A stretch of 64,000 nucleotides of DNA from Geomonas propionica (GCF_016458235.1 NZ_JAEMHK010000001.1:1-64000), one strand, 5' to 3'. Positions 1 to 8,707 are shown, counted from the stretch's first letter. Translations and numbers: made by a program. Notes: generated from the letters alone by a model not told the origin.

Positions 1-39
1 GAAGAGTTCGAACAGCAGGAGTTTAAGATGGCAGCATAA
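1..39 (+). CDS. C-terminal tail of a gene entering from the left
   Basis: The first 13 codons read through to a TAA and give the charged tail EEFEQQEFKMAA. No competing feature is visible and the next gene starts far away on the other strand, so this is probably the end of a real plus-strand gene. The product cannot be named from twelve residues. Confidence 0.45.
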   Translation, partial: EEFEQQEFKMAA

Positions 40-92
40 GGGTTTTTAACGTGTCCTCTATTGCGAAGACAGGTCACTCCTCAACCCAAAAG

Positions 93-130
93 CAAATCCC
101 CCTAAATCCCCCTTCGCAAAGGGGGACTTT
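93..130. repeat. dispersed G-rich palindrome, family A
   Basis: An intergenic palindrome built around CCCCCTTCGCAAAGGGGG and preceded by AAATCCCCC tracts. The same core recurs near 4991, 14604, 19549, 25332, 44012 and 47246. It lies between the upstream gene end and the terminator of the next gene. No coding function is visible. Confidence 0.75.
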
Positions 131-154
131 CAACGTCACCGCTGACTGACCACG

Positions 155-183
155 AAAAAAGGGGCCGTCAAAATCCCGGCCCC
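155..183 (-). terminator. Rho-independent terminator of the Tsx-like gene
   Basis: Read on the minus strand, GGGGCCG pairs with CGGCCCC across a 9-nt loop and is followed by a T6 run. It lies about 60 bp past the stop of the minus-strand gene. Confidence 0.85.
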
Positions 184-242
184 TTCCCTGTTTTTTTGTC
201 GTTGCAGTGCGGCGGACTGCGCCGCCAACCACGTACCTCCGC

Positions 243-1013
243 CTACATCACGAACTTCAGCATCGCCTGCGGCGCGAACTCGTTCACGCCCTTGACGCCG
301 AATTTGTTGTGCCAGTAGATCACCTCGGTACCGACGAAGACGCTGCCCGGAGCATCCCAGAACTTGCCCAAGTCGAGCAGCAGGCGGGGCTGCGCGTCGA
401 TGTTGAAGGCGAGGTTCCCCTCGCTGCCGGCGATATCGGTGAAGCCTTCGAAGATCATGTTGGCTTTGCCGACGGCGAAAGGGAGCTGCCAGCAGGGGGT
501 CACCTGGTAGGTACTGCCGGCCTGCTTCGGATCGTTACGCACGTAGACGTTGACGTCGGCGAAGTTGAATTTGGGCAGGTTGAGGCTGAAGCCGACGCCG
601 TAGAGGTAGTTGCGGAAGCCCTGCCCGACCTCGACGGTGCCCGCCAGGAGCACGTCCTTCACGAAGGGAGCGGAGAAGTCGCGGCCGGTGATCTTGCCCA
701 GGGAAAGCCTCGGAGAAAGCTCGCCGTAGATGCCGGTTTTGTCCTTGTCGGCGTCGGTGACGTCGAAGAACAGGAAGTTGTCGCCGTACTTCCAGGCGTT
801 GGCATGCTCGACGGTGATGGTCGACTGGGTTCCCTTGGTGCCGGTGAACGGGTTCTTGAATTGCCCGCCCCACAGGGTCTGGATGTTGGTCTCGTTCCAG
901 AGGGTCATGCCGGCCTGCGCCTCCTGGGCGGCAAACGGGGCCAGCAGCAGGGCGGCGAGGGCCAGGGCTTTGAAACCGGTGGACAGGGCGCTACGGATCG
1001 ATCTCTTCTTCAA
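243..1013 (-). CDS. Tsx-like nucleoside-channel outer-membrane protein
   Basis: A 256-residue secreted beta-barrel protein. The N-terminus has a basic start, a hydrophobic core (ALALAALLLAPFAAQ) and a probable AQA cleavage site. The mature part opens with a WNETNIQTLWG motif and alternates short amphipathic strands, ending in a strand with a terminal hydrophobic residue (MLKFVM), as expected of outer-membrane barrels. Length and the opening strand fit the Tsx/DUF5020 group of nucleoside-specific channel-like proteins; the substrate is not shown. I chose a TTG start because AGGAG lies 6 nt upstream; the open frame runs on upstream to 1091 without a comparable ribosome site. Confidence 0.75.
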   Translation of the reverse strand: MKKRSIRSALSTGFKALALAALLLAPFAAQEAQAGMTLWNETNIQTLWGGQFKNPFTGTKGTQSTITVEHANAWKYGDNFLFFDVTDADKDKTGIYGELSPRLSLGKITGRDFSAPFVKDVLLAGTVEVGQGFRNYLYGVGFSLNLPKFNFADVNVYVRNDPKQAGSTYQVTPCWQLPFAVGKANMIFEGFTDIAGSEGNLAFNIDAQPRLLLDLGKFWDAPGSVFVGTEVIYWHNKFGVKGVNEFAPQAMLKFVM

Positions 1014-1353
1014 GGTGCTCTCCTTTTGTGGTACATGCTGACTACTTCGCGTAGCTGAAAAACGCACTTCAGGGGATTGTCGACGGCGCAAGCATACGGG
1101 CGCAGCACTGCGGAGACGGGCAGTGGTGGGCCGTAACCGTTATGGGTCGACAGGCACTCTTTTCGGGGAAAGTCGCAGGCTGGGGGTGGTTGCTCTGCTA
1201 ATGGGGGATAAAGCGCAGGAGACGAACCGCTGCGCCCGTGACGGGCGCGACTCACCTTGTCAAACGTTTCCGCTTCAAAAGCGGCGTAAAACTACCACGT
1301 TTTTCGGCGCAGTTCACCTTTTTTTGATCTAATTAAACAACATAAAAAATTGG
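1014..1353. other. intergenic region without a gene
   Basis: A 340-bp gap upstream of the Tsx-like gene and downstream of the CZB gene. The one clear structure is a perfect 8-bp inverted repeat, GCGCCCGT/ACGGGCGC, at 1232-1248 with a 1-nt spacer. No riboswitch consensus or convincing ORF was recognised. It may carry the promoter and leader of the Tsx-like gene. Confidence 0.5.
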
Positions 1354-1361
1354 TCAGACCA
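1341..1361 (-). terminator. short terminator overlapping the CZB stop codon
   Basis: On the minus strand, TGGTC-T-GACCA is followed by AATTTTTTATG. The stem is only 5 bp and contains the stop codon, so it is a weak candidate. Confidence 0.4.
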
Positions 1362-1713
1362 GGTCTCTCCATCTCATCAGCGTTTCCATCAGCTTGTTGG
1401 AGACCTGGTTGAAGTGCCCTTCGTGATCCATGAGCTTTTCGGCCTCCTGGGTTTCACCCTGGGCGGCCAGACCGGCCACGCGGCAGGCGACCTCGTGGAA
1501 CTCGCCGTGCAGCTGTTTGACCTGCTTGTAAAAGTAGGACGAACGATGGCGGGAGGAAACGGCGGTGCCGTAAAACCACTTGCCGAATTGGCAATCGGTC
1601 TCGGTGCAGGGGCCGTGGTGGTCTTCCAGTTCCCCCTTGCGCACCATCTCGTTCAGTTTCACCTTGTAGATGGCATGTTCAGTTATAGCGTTGTTGATCT
1701 CTTGCTTTTCCAT
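1354..1713 (-). CDS. CZB-domain (chemoreceptor zinc-binding) protein
   Basis: A stand-alone 119-residue chemoreceptor zinc-binding domain. The expected zinc-ligand pattern is visible: a His in the first helix (TEHAIYKVKLNEMV), a Cys in the GPCTETDCQFGKWFYG segment, and HGEFHEV in the third helix. In the family these residues hold Zn in a four-helix bundle that senses zinc or hypochlorite at the end of chemoreceptors or diguanylate cyclases. Here the domain is free, so it probably acts in trans in the cytoplasm. The start at MEKQEINN is chosen because the open frame upstream encodes nothing family-like. An AAAGGG lies 8 nt upstream. Confidence 0.85.
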   Translation of the reverse strand: MEKQEINNAITEHAIYKVKLNEMVRKGELEDHHGPCTETDCQFGKWFYGTAVSSRHRSSYFYKQVKQLHGEFHEVACRVAGLAAQGETQEAEKLMDHEGHFNQVSNKLMETLMRWRDLV

Positions 1714-2078
1714 GCGCACACCCTTTCTGAAAATATGGTATGACATCCGGTTGCTTTGGCTGATAGAGCGCTTTCCTCTGCTCCACGTCAATGCAATCAG
1801 CAACAACTGTTCCAATTTGCAGCAAGTAAAGCCACCGCTGGAACCCGAACTCAACGCAAGTACTTTTCCTGCTGAAATCATTAGCAAAAATGCAACTGAA
1901 GCGTCAGCACGCCGTTTATACAATTAACACAGTTTTAACAATCAGATCTCAGCAGGCGTAACAGCTGCGCTAATTGCCCCACCTCCTCCGGTGTCATGCC
2001 CCCTTGCCCCGTCCACATTCATCTTGCAAAGCGCCCTCTGCTATGGCAATTTTGCCCCACTTCGAGGAGGCTGACCCC
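1714..2078. other. divergent intergenic region
   Basis: A 365-bp AT-richer spacer between the minus-strand CZB gene and the plus-strand permease. It should hold both promoters. I see no clear operator, repeat or RNA gene in it. Confidence 0.4.
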
Positions 2079-3626
2079 ATGAACAGGAACACACCCAGGC
2101 TCTTTGCCGCCGGAGACGTCAACGCCTTCTTCGGGCTCATGCTGGACAACATGTCCGGTCTCGTCATCATGGCCGGCATCTTGACCGGCGTCTTCGGCAT
2201 GCCGCGCGACCTGGTCCTGTCCCGGATGCTTCCCGGCAGCGCGGTTGGCGTCCTCCTGGGCGACCTGCTCTACTCCTGGCTCGCCTGGCGCCTGGCCCGC
2301 CGCACCGGGCGCAGCGACGTCACCGCCATGCCCCTGGGGCTCGACACCCCCTCCACCTTCGGTATGGCCTTCGGTGTCATCGGCCCCTGTTTCCTGGCCA
2401 CCAAGGACGCCCACCTCACCTGGCAGGTCGGCATGGCGACCATCGTCCTCATGGGGGTGTTCAAGGTAGCGGCCTCCTTCTGCGGCCCCGCCCTGAGAAG
2501 GAACATCCCGCGCGCCGGGCTATTGGGGAGCATCGCGGCGGTGGCGCTCCTGCTCATCGCCTACCTCCCCTTTTTGAAGCTCTTCGCCTCGCCGGTGGTC
2601 GGTTTCCTTTCGCTCGGCATCGTCTTCATCTCGCTACTGGCGCGTTACCGGCTCCCGCTGCGCCTGCCCGGAGCCCTGGCCGGCATCCTGATCGGCACGG
2701 TCGCCTATTACCTCCTGGGCGCAGCGGGACTCCTTCCCGGCGGCGCGCCTGCTCCTCTTGCCGCGCCGCAACTCGCCGTCTACCTGCCGCTCCCGACCCT
2801 TGAATTCCTCGCGGGGATCCCGCGGGCGCTCGGCTACCTGCCGCTGGCGATCCCGTTCGCCCTGGCCACCGTGGTCGGCGGGGTCGACGTGACCGAGAGC
2901 GCCGCGGTCGCCGGGGACGACTACAACACCCGTGACATCCTCCTTGTGGAGGGGGTGGCGACGCTGGTCGCCGGGATGTGCGGCGGCGTCATGCAGTCCT
3001 GCCCCTATATCGGCCATCCCGCCTACAAGGACATGGGGGGACGGGCCGGGTACACGGTCGCCACCGCCCTATTCATCGGCTTAGCCGCCGTCACCGGCTA
3101 CCTCTCCTTCCTGGTCGGGCTGCTGCCGGAAGCGGCGGTCGCGCCGATCCTCATCTTTATAGGCATCGAGATCACCGCCCAGGCCTTCGAGGCCACCCCG
3201 CAGCGGCATTACCGCGCCGTCGCCATTTCCTTCATCCCGGTCATCGCCTGCCTCACCACCATCGAGTTCGGGCAGATGCTCGGGGGGCTGGGCAAGAGCG
3301 CCGCCGATCTCAGCGGTGACCTCCTGGCCACCTGGCAGGCCACCACCATCCTCGGCAACGGCTTCATCGTCACCTCGCTCATCTGGGGCGCCGCTTTCGC
3401 CAACGTCCTGGACCACCGTCCGGGCAAGGCCGCGGGGTACCTTCTCCTTGGTTCGGTCCTGTCGCTGTGCGGCGTCATCCACTCCCCGCTTGCCTCGGGC
3501 GCCATGTTCTCCCCACTGGCCCCGCCCCTGCCTATCGTGTGGCACCTCGCCGCAGGATATGCCGCCATGGCGCTCTCCTTCTGGCTCCTCTCTGTTATCG
3601 GCCCCGCCTCCGCCGCGCCGGAGTGA
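2079..3626 (+). CDS. NCS2/xanthine-uracil-type permease-like membrane protein
   Basis: A 515-residue inner-membrane transporter with about 12-14 hydrophobic segments. The order of segments and motifs such as TAMPLGLDTPSTFG and the VGGVDVTESAAVAG segment resemble nucleobase:cation symporter-2 and AzgA-like permeases, where the second motif lies in the half-helix substrate site. The true substrate is unknown. The start at MNRNTPRL has a strong GAGGAGG 8 nt upstream, whereas the upstream extension of the frame looks non-coding. It is monocistronic and followed by a hairpin terminator. Confidence 0.7.
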   Translation: MNRNTPRLFAAGDVNAFFGLMLDNMSGLVIMAGILTGVFGMPRDLVLSRMLPGSAVGVLLGDLLYSWLAWRLARRTGRSDVTAMPLGLDTPSTFGMAFGVIGPCFLATKDAHLTWQVGMATIVLMGVFKVAASFCGPALRRNIPRAGLLGSIAAVALLLIAYLPFLKLFASPVVGFLSLGIVFISLLARYRLPLRLPGALAGILIGTVAYYLLGAAGLLPGGAPAPLAAPQLAVYLPLPTLEFLAGIPRALGYLPLAIPFALATVVGGVDVTESAAVAGDDYNTRDILLVEGVATLVAGMCGGVMQSCPYIGHPAYKDMGGRAGYTVATALFIGLAAVTGYLSFLVGLLPEAAVAPILIFIGIEITAQAFEATPQRHYRAVAISFIPVIACLTTIEFGQMLGGLGKSAADLSGDLLATWQATTILGNGFIVTSLIWGAAFANVLDHRPGKAAGYLLLGSVLSLCGVIHSPLASGAMFSPLAPPLPIVWHLAAGYAAMALSFWLLSVIGPASAAPE

Positions 3627-3636
3627 CCCGCCGCGT

Positions 3637-3665
3637 GGGGACTGGCTCCGCAGGTGCCTGTCCCC
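3637..3665. repeat. short hairpin repeat (GGGGACTGGC family)
   Basis: GGGGACTGGC TCCGCAGGT GCCTGTCCCC forms a near-perfect 10-bp hairpin. The left arm and loop recur exactly at 23211 and in diverged inverted form at 23287, so this is a dispersed element. Confidence 0.7.
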
Positions 3666-3685
3666 TTTTCCTCCGCACCATCGAC

Positions 3686-3715
3686 AAGGCCGTTCCGACA
3701 GGGGCGGCCTTTTTT
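3686..3715 (+). terminator. Rho-independent terminator
   Basis: AAGGCCG and CGGCCTT arms are followed by a run of Ts. It ends the permease transcript upstream of the protoglobin gene. Confidence 0.8.
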
Positions 3716-3841
3716 CGTCGCCGCTGCCCACGTATACGATCCTGGCAAAAGGACCAGCGTGTGCTAGCATTGGTTGTCGTCCGCTTGTCGGAGCGTGCCC
3801 ACTGTCACAAACTTCAGCTGTTGCTGTCGCAGGAGAATCTG

Positions 3842-4744
3842 ATGCTTACCATGCAGGAGATAAAGAACCACTATTACTTCACCGACACCGATGCGGAACT
3901 GCTCAAAGAGCTTTATCCCCTCGCCCAAAGCAAAAGCGACGCGATGGTCGAAGACTTCTACACCTACCTGTTGAAGATTCCGGAAACCGCGGCTTTTCTG
4001 CGCGAACCCAAGGACCTGGCCCGGCTCAAGAAGACCCATGCCGAGTGGTTCCTCTCCCTGTTCTGCGGGCACTACGACAACGAGTACATGCTCACGCTGC
4101 AGTCCATCGGCCAGGCCCACGTGCGCATCAAGGTGAGCGCCCACTACGTCAACGCCGCCATGAACGTGGTGCGGCGCTTCCTGATCGAGATGCTGCAGGC
4201 CAACTTCCCGGACATCGCCGTGCGGCGCAAGTACCGTATCGCCGTAGAGAAGATCCTCGACATCAACCTGGACATCATGAGCACGTCGTACCAGGAGGAG
4301 GAACTGCGCCGCGTCTTCGTCTCGCACCGGCTGGAGTCCCACCTGATCCACGCCGCCGAGCGCTTCACCTACGGCCTCAACCTGATTCTGGTCATCGCCC
4401 TGGCCGGCGTCTCGCTCTCCGTGGTGAGCCTCTTTTTCTGGGACCTGGTCCACATCTTCCGCGGCGACTTCGAGAAAGGGATACTCTCCGCGCTCGGCTC
4501 GCTCCTGATCCTCTGGATGATGATCGAGCTCATGGACAACGAGATCAAGACGCTCAAGGGGGGCAAGTTCAACATCCTCATCTTCATCGGCGTGATCATC
4601 GTCGCCCTGATCCGCGAGATCCTCATCTCGACCCTGCGCCACGACGCCCTGGAAACCCAGGCCTTCCTGGCCGGCACGCTCCTCATACTGGGCATCGTCT
4701 ACTACCTGGTAGCCAAAAGCCAGCACAACGGCGCCCACTCCTGA
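3842..4744 (+). CDS. protoglobin fused to a PsiE-like membrane domain
   Basis: A 300-residue two-domain protein. Residues about 1-160 match the sensor-globin/protoglobin fold: the F-helix segment SIGQAHVRIKVSAHYVNAAM carries the likely proximal haem ligand His93. Residues about 175-295 hold four hydrophobic segments with the charged motifs RGDFEKGILSALGSLLILW and MDNEIKTLKGGK, typical of the phosphate-starvation-inducible PsiE family. The globin would sit in the cytoplasm and bind haem and O2, CO or NO; what the PsiE half does is not known. AGGAG lies 6 nt before the ATG. Terminators flank the gene on both sides, so it is monocistronic. Confidence 0.85.
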   Translation: MLTMQEIKNHYYFTDTDAELLKELYPLAQSKSDAMVEDFYTYLLKIPETAAFLREPKDLARLKKTHAEWFLSLFCGHYDNEYMLTLQSIGQAHVRIKVSAHYVNAAMNVVRRFLIEMLQANFPDIAVRRKYRIAVEKILDINLDIMSTSYQEEELRRVFVSHRLESHLIHAAERFTYGLNLILVIALAGVSLSVVSLFFWDLVHIFRGDFEKGILSALGSLLILWMMIELMDNEIKTLKGGKFNILIFIGVIIVALIREILISTLRHDALETQAFLAGTLLILGIVYYLVAKSQHNGAHS

Positions 4745-4790
4745 CCAGAGGCGCCTCCGCCGAGTCGCACAAGCCAAAAGCCAAAAGCCA

Positions 4791-4832
4791 AATAGTAAAG
4801 GGCGTCCCGCAAACAGGGCGCCCTTTACTATT
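4791..4832. terminator. long bidirectional hairpin terminator
   Basis: A perfect 14-bp inverted repeat (AATAGTAAAGGGCG and its complement) encloses a 14-nt loop. Short AGCCAAA direct repeats precede it. It lies directly after the protoglobin-PsiE gene. Confidence 0.75.
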
Positions 4833-4990
4833 CGTTTCAGCCGGTCATCCAGGTTTAAACCGGTCACCGTGAGCCCGTGTCGCGCCCCCACCAACCATCT
4901 GTGTTGCCAGTTCATCCCGCCTTCGCGAAGGTTCGTTTAAAAATATGGAAGAGGGTGGAGTGTCAACCATTACCGGCACACGTGGCGAAG

Positions 4991-5029
4991 CGTCCCCCCC
5001 TTTGCGAAGGGGGACAGGGGAGATTTGCC
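4991..5029. repeat. dispersed G-rich palindrome, family A
   Basis: CCCCCCCTTTGCGAAGGGGG followed by ACAGGGGAGATTTGC. Same family as the elements at 93, 14604 and 25332. Confidence 0.75.
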
Positions 5030-5120
5030 TTGCCCACCCCTCCCTCCACGCAATCAGGTAAATAAAATCACCTTCCTGCCGATACAAGTACCAGCCAACC
5101 GGCAGCAAGTGGAGTCTTCG

Positions 5121-5348
5121 ATGCACATCTACCGTCTCATCGAGTTACGTGAAATCTTCCCCCCGGCGCTCACCCCGCTGTTCTACGGCCGTTACCTTGC
5201 AGAGGTGCGCGAGGACGGGACTCTTTTCTGCGACAACCACCAGTACGCCATCGACAGCGCCACCCCGCCCAGCCCCGGCACCAAGGTCATGATCTGGTGC
5301 AGCAGGGATTACTTCTGCTGCCCCACCCAGGAGTTCAAGCCGAGCTAA
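5121..5348 (+). CDS. small protein of unknown function
   Basis: A 75-residue protein starting MHIYRLIELREIFPP. It has a compact mix of hydrophobic and charged residues and three Cys near the C-terminus (WCSRDYFCCPTQEF), which could bind a metal or form disulphides. There is no signal peptide or membrane segment. GGAG lies 6 nt before the ATG, which supports this start over the upstream one in the frame. I do not recognise a family. Confidence 0.6.
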   Translation: MHIYRLIELREIFPPALTPLFYGRYLAEVREDGTLFCDNHQYAIDSATPPSPGTKVMIWCSRDYFCCPTQEFKPS

Positions 5349-5399
5349 TCCCCCGCCGCAGGATGCTCCCGCCCCGTTCGACCGTTGCCAGGTTCCCGG

Positions 5400-6641
5400 T
5401 TAACCATGCTGATGCACTTTGCTGTGTCCCGCGCCGAGCACCGCGAGAAAGCCGAGCGTGCCGCACAGGGCCATGGTGCCGGTCATCGGGAGGGCGGTGC
5501 CGTTGTGGAAGGCCCCGACCAGCGCGCCCCCCGACGCTCCCAGTAGGTACTGGATGGTGCCGAGCAGCGCCGAGGCGCTTCCGGCCGCCTTGTCGAAGGG
5601 GGCCAGGGCCAGGGCGGTGATGTTGGGGTAGAGCAGTCCGGTCATGCAGAGGCAGACGAAGATGAAGAGCATCTGCAGCGGGAAGCCGCCCAGGCCGGTC
5701 GCGGTCGCCGCGATGAGCAGGACCCCGGCCACGCCGGCCACGAGAAAGGCGCTCCTGGCGATGACCGCGGGCGTGTGGCGGCGCAGCAGGCGTCGGTTCA
5801 ACTGCGATGCACCGATCAAGCCGCAGGCGTTGACGCCGAAGAAAACCCCGAAGAACTGCGGCGAGAGGCCGTGCAGCTCGATGAAGACGAAGGGCGCACC
5901 GGAGATGTAGGAGAAGTTCACGCCCGCCACGCACCCCAGCGCCAAGGCGTAGCGCAGGTAGTGACGGTTCTTCAGCAGATGCCAGTAAACCCGGCCCATG
6001 TCCGAGGCGCTGCGCCGGATGCGCCGCTCCACCGGGAGCGACTCGGGAAGCGCGAGCGCCGCGGCCAGCAGCGAGGCGAGGCCGAAGACGCCGAGAAAGG
6101 CGAAGATCCCCCTCCAGCCGGTGAGGAGCAGCAGTTGCCCCCCCGCCAGCGGCGCGAGGATCGGCGCCAGCCCCATGACCAGCATGAGCAGCGAGAACAT
6201 CCGAGCCGCCTCCGCGGTATCGTAGAGGTCCCGCACCACCGCGCGGGAGATGACCATGCCCGCTCCCCCGCCCAGCGCCATCACCACCCGCCACAACAAC
6301 AGCCCGCCCCCGGTGTGCACCATGGCGCAGCCGATGGTCGAGGCCACATACAGGGACAGCCCGACCAGCAGCGGCCGGCGCCTGCCCCAGCGGTCCGCCA
6401 GCGGGCCGTAGAAGAGCTGCCCCGCCGCCGATCCGAACAGGAACGCGGAGACGGAGAGCTGCACCGTACCGAGCGGCACCTTGAGGTCCCGCGCCATCTG
6501 CGGGAAGGCCGGCAGGTACATGTCGATGGACATGGCGCTGAAGGCGGTAAGAGCGCCCAGGATGAGGACGAAGACGGTCAACTGGCGCCGGCTCATTTCG
6601 GTGGGGTGGATCATTGGTGCGGCCTTGGCGAAACCCATCAT
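5400..6641 (-). CDS. Bcr/CflA-type multidrug efflux MFS transporter
   Basis: A 413-residue, 12-helix major facilitator of the DHA1 Bcr/CflA type. The diagnostic opening SAMSIDMYLPAFPQMARDL follows the first helix, and the cytoplasmic loop motif GPLADRWGRRRPLL (MFS motif A) is intact. The family exports bicyclomycin, chloramphenicol and similar compounds using the proton gradient. The ATG at 6641 has GAGG five nt upstream. It lies 52 bp downstream of a MarR gene on the same strand, and that gap carries a copy of the operator seen upstream of marR, so it is probably repressed by that MarR and induced by a substrate. Confidence 0.9.
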   Translation of the reverse strand: MMGFAKAAPMIHPTEMSRRQLTVFVLILGALTAFSAMSIDMYLPAFPQMARDLKVPLGTVQLSVSAFLFGSAAGQLFYGPLADRWGRRRPLLVGLSLYVASTIGCAMVHTGGGLLLWRVVMALGGGAGMVISRAVVRDLYDTAEAARMFSLLMLVMGLAPILAPLAGGQLLLLTGWRGIFAFLGVFGLASLLAAALALPESLPVERRIRRSASDMGRVYWHLLKNRHYLRYALALGCVAGVNFSYISGAPFVFIELHGLSPQFFGVFFGVNACGLIGASQLNRRLLRRHTPAVIARSAFLVAGVAGVLLIAATATGLGGFPLQMLFIFVCLCMTGLLYPNITALALAPFDKAAGSASALLGTIQYLLGASGGALVGAFHNGTALPMTGTMALCGTLGFLAVLGAGHSKVHQHG

Positions 6642-6662
6642 TGAAACCTCGCTGGCCAAATG

Positions 6663-6678
6663 GTTGCTTGATACAACT
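6663..6678. promoter_or_regulatory. probable MarR operator in front of the MFS gene
   Basis: GTTGCTTGATACAACT matches the sequence at 7141-7156 (GTTGCACCATACAACT) in 13 of 16 positions, and both have GTTG/CAAC half-sites. On the minus strand a TTGAAG-N17-TAGTTG promoter candidate overlaps it. Confidence 0.6.
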
Positions 6679-6693
6679 ATCTGGACAAAAAAA

Positions 6694-7128
6694 CTACTTC
6701 AAGTTGCTACAGGCGCGACGCAGAACGTCGCGGCAAATCTCCAGCTGCGCCGGGTCGATCCCCTGCTGCGCCTCTTCCAGGATGGCGCGCGCCAGGGCCG
6801 TGGCCCGGTCCATCAACTCCTTGCCGCGGTCGGTCAGGTACAAGAGCCGTTCACGGGCGTCGCCCGGGCTCGGCAGCCTGACGATCAGCCCGCGCTCCTC
6901 GAGACCGGCGGCGAGCCGCGCCATGGTGGTCTTGTCCTTGGCCGTCTTCTCCGCCAGCATTCCCTGGGGCAGCCCGTTGCTGTCCCAAAGCTGCACCAGC
7001 AGCGAGTACTGCTCCGACGTGATCGGCATCTCGTTTTGCTGCAGCACTGCGTTGAAGCGCCTGAGCACGATCCTCGAGAAACGGGAGGCCAGGTGTCCCA
7101 GCGACTTGTCCAACTTGTATTCGGTCAT
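6694..7128 (-). CDS. MarR-family repressor of the adjacent MFS pump
   Basis: A 144-residue winged-helix regulator. Helices about 45-75 (ITSEQYSLLVQLWDSNGLPQ, then LAEKTAKDKTTMARLAAGLE) give the recognition helix. The wing DARERLLYLTDRG is typical of MarR, which binds as a dimer and is released by small phenolic or drug ligands. An alternative ATG lies nine nt upstream at 7137; no Shine-Dalgarno precedes either, and the promoter seen at 7146-7175 would give a leaderless or near-leaderless message. It is followed by the MFS gene on the same strand. Confidence 0.9.
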   Translation of the reverse strand: MTEYKLDKSLGHLASRFSRIVLRRFNAVLQQNEMPITSEQYSLLVQLWDSNGLPQGMLAEKTAKDKTTMARLAAGLEERGLIVRLPSPGDARERLLYLTDRGKELMDRATALARAILEEAQQGIDPAQLEICRDVLRRACSNLK

Positions 7129-7140
7129 TACGTCCATATG

Positions 7141-7175
7141 GTTGCACCATACAACTTTGTTTGTCGGCGCGTCAA
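7141..7175 (-). promoter_or_regulatory. marR promoter with overlapping operator
   Basis: On the minus strand TTGACG (7175-7170) and TATGGT (7151-7146) are 18 bp apart. The operator-like GTTGCACCATACAACT at 7141-7156 covers the -10 element. This arrangement fits autorepression by MarR. Confidence 0.6.
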
Positions 7176-7226
7176 GACGGTATTCTGCTTCCGGGGACAA
7201 AAGGTCGCGCGTGACAGGTGCGATAC

Positions 7227-7277
7227 CACCCCCTAACCCCCTCCCCTTGCGGGAGGGGGTTAGGGGGTGGGGGAAGG
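7227..7277. repeat. dispersed C/G palindrome, family B
   Basis: CCCCCTAACCCCCTCCCC, a short TTGC turn and the complementary arm form a long, almost perfect hairpin. Related elements lie at 50429, 51603, 52713, 56674 and 58788. Confidence 0.75.
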
Positions 7278-7345
7278 TGCCATCACCGCCATGGATGATC
7301 TGAACATGTGGCTAATGGCTTGCTGCCACCACAAGGCCCAAGCGC

Positions 7346-7390
7346 AAAAAAGCCGGCCGCGAGAGGTGTCGCGGCCGGCCCTGTTTTTCT
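7346..7390 (-). terminator. strong terminator of the subtilase gene
   Basis: A perfect 11-bp stem, GCCGGCCGCGA with its complement, and a 6-nt loop. On the minus strand it is followed by T6. Confidence 0.9.
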
Positions 7391-7411
7391 CCACTGCGGG
7401 AATCGCAGCTC

Positions 7412-8581
7412 TTAGTAGTCGGTGAACAAAAGGAGGTTGGGGGATTTCTTGCCGGCGTTGCCCACCGCGCCCGTGGTCGCGTTCCCGGTCAGGGCGGCGG
7501 CGACGCCGGCGGGGGTGGCGGTCGGGTTCAACTGCAGGTACTGTGCGGCGACGCCGGTCACGTTGGGGGTGGCCATCGAGGTGCCGCTCAGGGTGGCGGT
7601 CGCCGTGTCGCTGCTGTACCAGGAGGAGGTGACGTTGGAGCCGGGCGCGAAGATATCGAGGCAGGCGCCGTAGTTGGAGTAGGAGGCGCGGGCGTCATTC
7701 GAGGTGGTGGCGCCCACGGTCAGGGCGGCCGGGACCCGGGCCGGCGAATACCGGCAGGCGTCCTGCTTGCTGTTGCCCGCGGCGATGGCGTAGGTCACGC
7801 CGCTGCTGATCGAGTTGGCCACCGCGTTGTCGAGCGCGGTGGAGGCGCCCCCGCCGAGGCTCATGTTGGCCACCGCAGGGAGCTTCTTGTTCCGGGTGAC
7901 CCAGTCCACGCCGGAAACGACGCCGGAGGTGGTACCCGAACCGGAGCAGTCCAGGACCCGCACGCCGACCAGAGTGACGTCCTTGGCCACGCCGTAGTGG
8001 AAGCCGCCGATGGTGCCGGAGACGTGGGTGCCGTGCCCGTTGCAGTCCTGGCCGTTACCTCCGAGGGCGTCGTAGCCGATGGAGGCGCGGGCGCCGAACT
8101 CGGTGTGGGAGGTGCGAATGCCGGTGTCGATGACGTAGGCGGTTACGCCGACGCCGGTGCTGGTGTAGCCGAAATAGCCGTCGAGGGGAAGGGCGCGCTG
8201 GTCGATGCGGTCCAGGTTCCAGGTGGAGGCGGGCTCAGAAATCTCGATGCCGAGGGTTACCACCTGGTCCTGCTCGATGTACTCGACGTTGGGGTTGTGG
8301 CGCAACCCCTGCAGCGCCTGGTCGGGGAGCGTCGCCGCAAACCCCTGCAGCGCGTCGGTGTAGACGTAGTGTACCTTCCCTCCCAGTCGCCCCGCCGCCT
8401 GCGCCGCCGCGCTCACCTCGTGTCCGGCGCTGCCGGGGCTGAAGACGACGATGTAGCGCCCGGGGATGGCCCGCTCGGCGCCCACGCCGTAAATGGGGGC
8501 CGCTACTTCGGGAGCGGCTGCCGCTACCTGCGCTAGAGAAACGATGCCAAGGAGTGCTAATCCGAATAGTGTCTTGGTCAT
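7412..8581 (-). CDS. secreted subtilisin/proteinase K-like serine protease
   Basis: A 389-residue preproprotease. It has a signal peptide ([19 protein letters not shown]), then an I9 inhibitor prodomain (about 35-115, with [10 protein letters not shown] and [10 protein letters not shown]), then an S8A peptidase domain. The catalytic triad is visible as Asp in [10 protein letters not shown], His in [10 protein letters not shown] and Ser in [13 protein letters not shown]. Cys spacing resembles the proteinase K subgroup. It would be exported and self-activated by prodomain cleavage. AGGAGG lies upstream of the chosen ATG. It is monocistronic and ends at a strong hairpin. Confidence 0.93.
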   Translation of the reverse strand: MTKTLFGLALLGIVSLAQVAAAAPEVAAPIYGVGAERAIPGRYIVVFSPGSAGHEVSAAAQAAGRLGGKVHYVYTDALQGFAATLPDQALQGLRHNPNVEYIEQDQVVTLGIEISEPASTWNLDRIDQRALPLDGYFGYTSTGVGVTAYVIDTGIRTSHTEFGARASIGYDALGGNGQDCNGHGTHVSGTIGGFHYGVAKDVTLVGVRVLDCSGSGTTSGVVSGVDWVTRNKKLPAVANMSLGGGASTALDNAVANSISSGVTYAIAAGNSKQDACRYSPARVPAALTVGATTSNDARASYSNYGACLDIFAPGSNVTSSWYSSDTATATLSGTSMATPNVTGVAAQYLQLNPTATPAGVAAALTGNATTGAVGNAGKKSPNLLLFTDY

Positions 8582-8707
8582 GAGAGCTGCCTCCTGTAAA
8601 ACCGTCATTGCTGCTGTGCCCGCAGGCGCCATCAGATTAGCTAAATATAGGACTCGGTAAGGCTTTTCTCAATACTCCTTTTTCACCGTTTCGGCACGGT
8701 TCCCCCC

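Noticed and set aside
1160-1300. GEMM-type (cyclic dinucleotide) riboswitch upstream of the Tsx-like gene
   Set aside because: The conserved tetraloop-receptor and the GGGACGCAAAGCC-like core are missing on both strands; only a simple inverted repeat is present.
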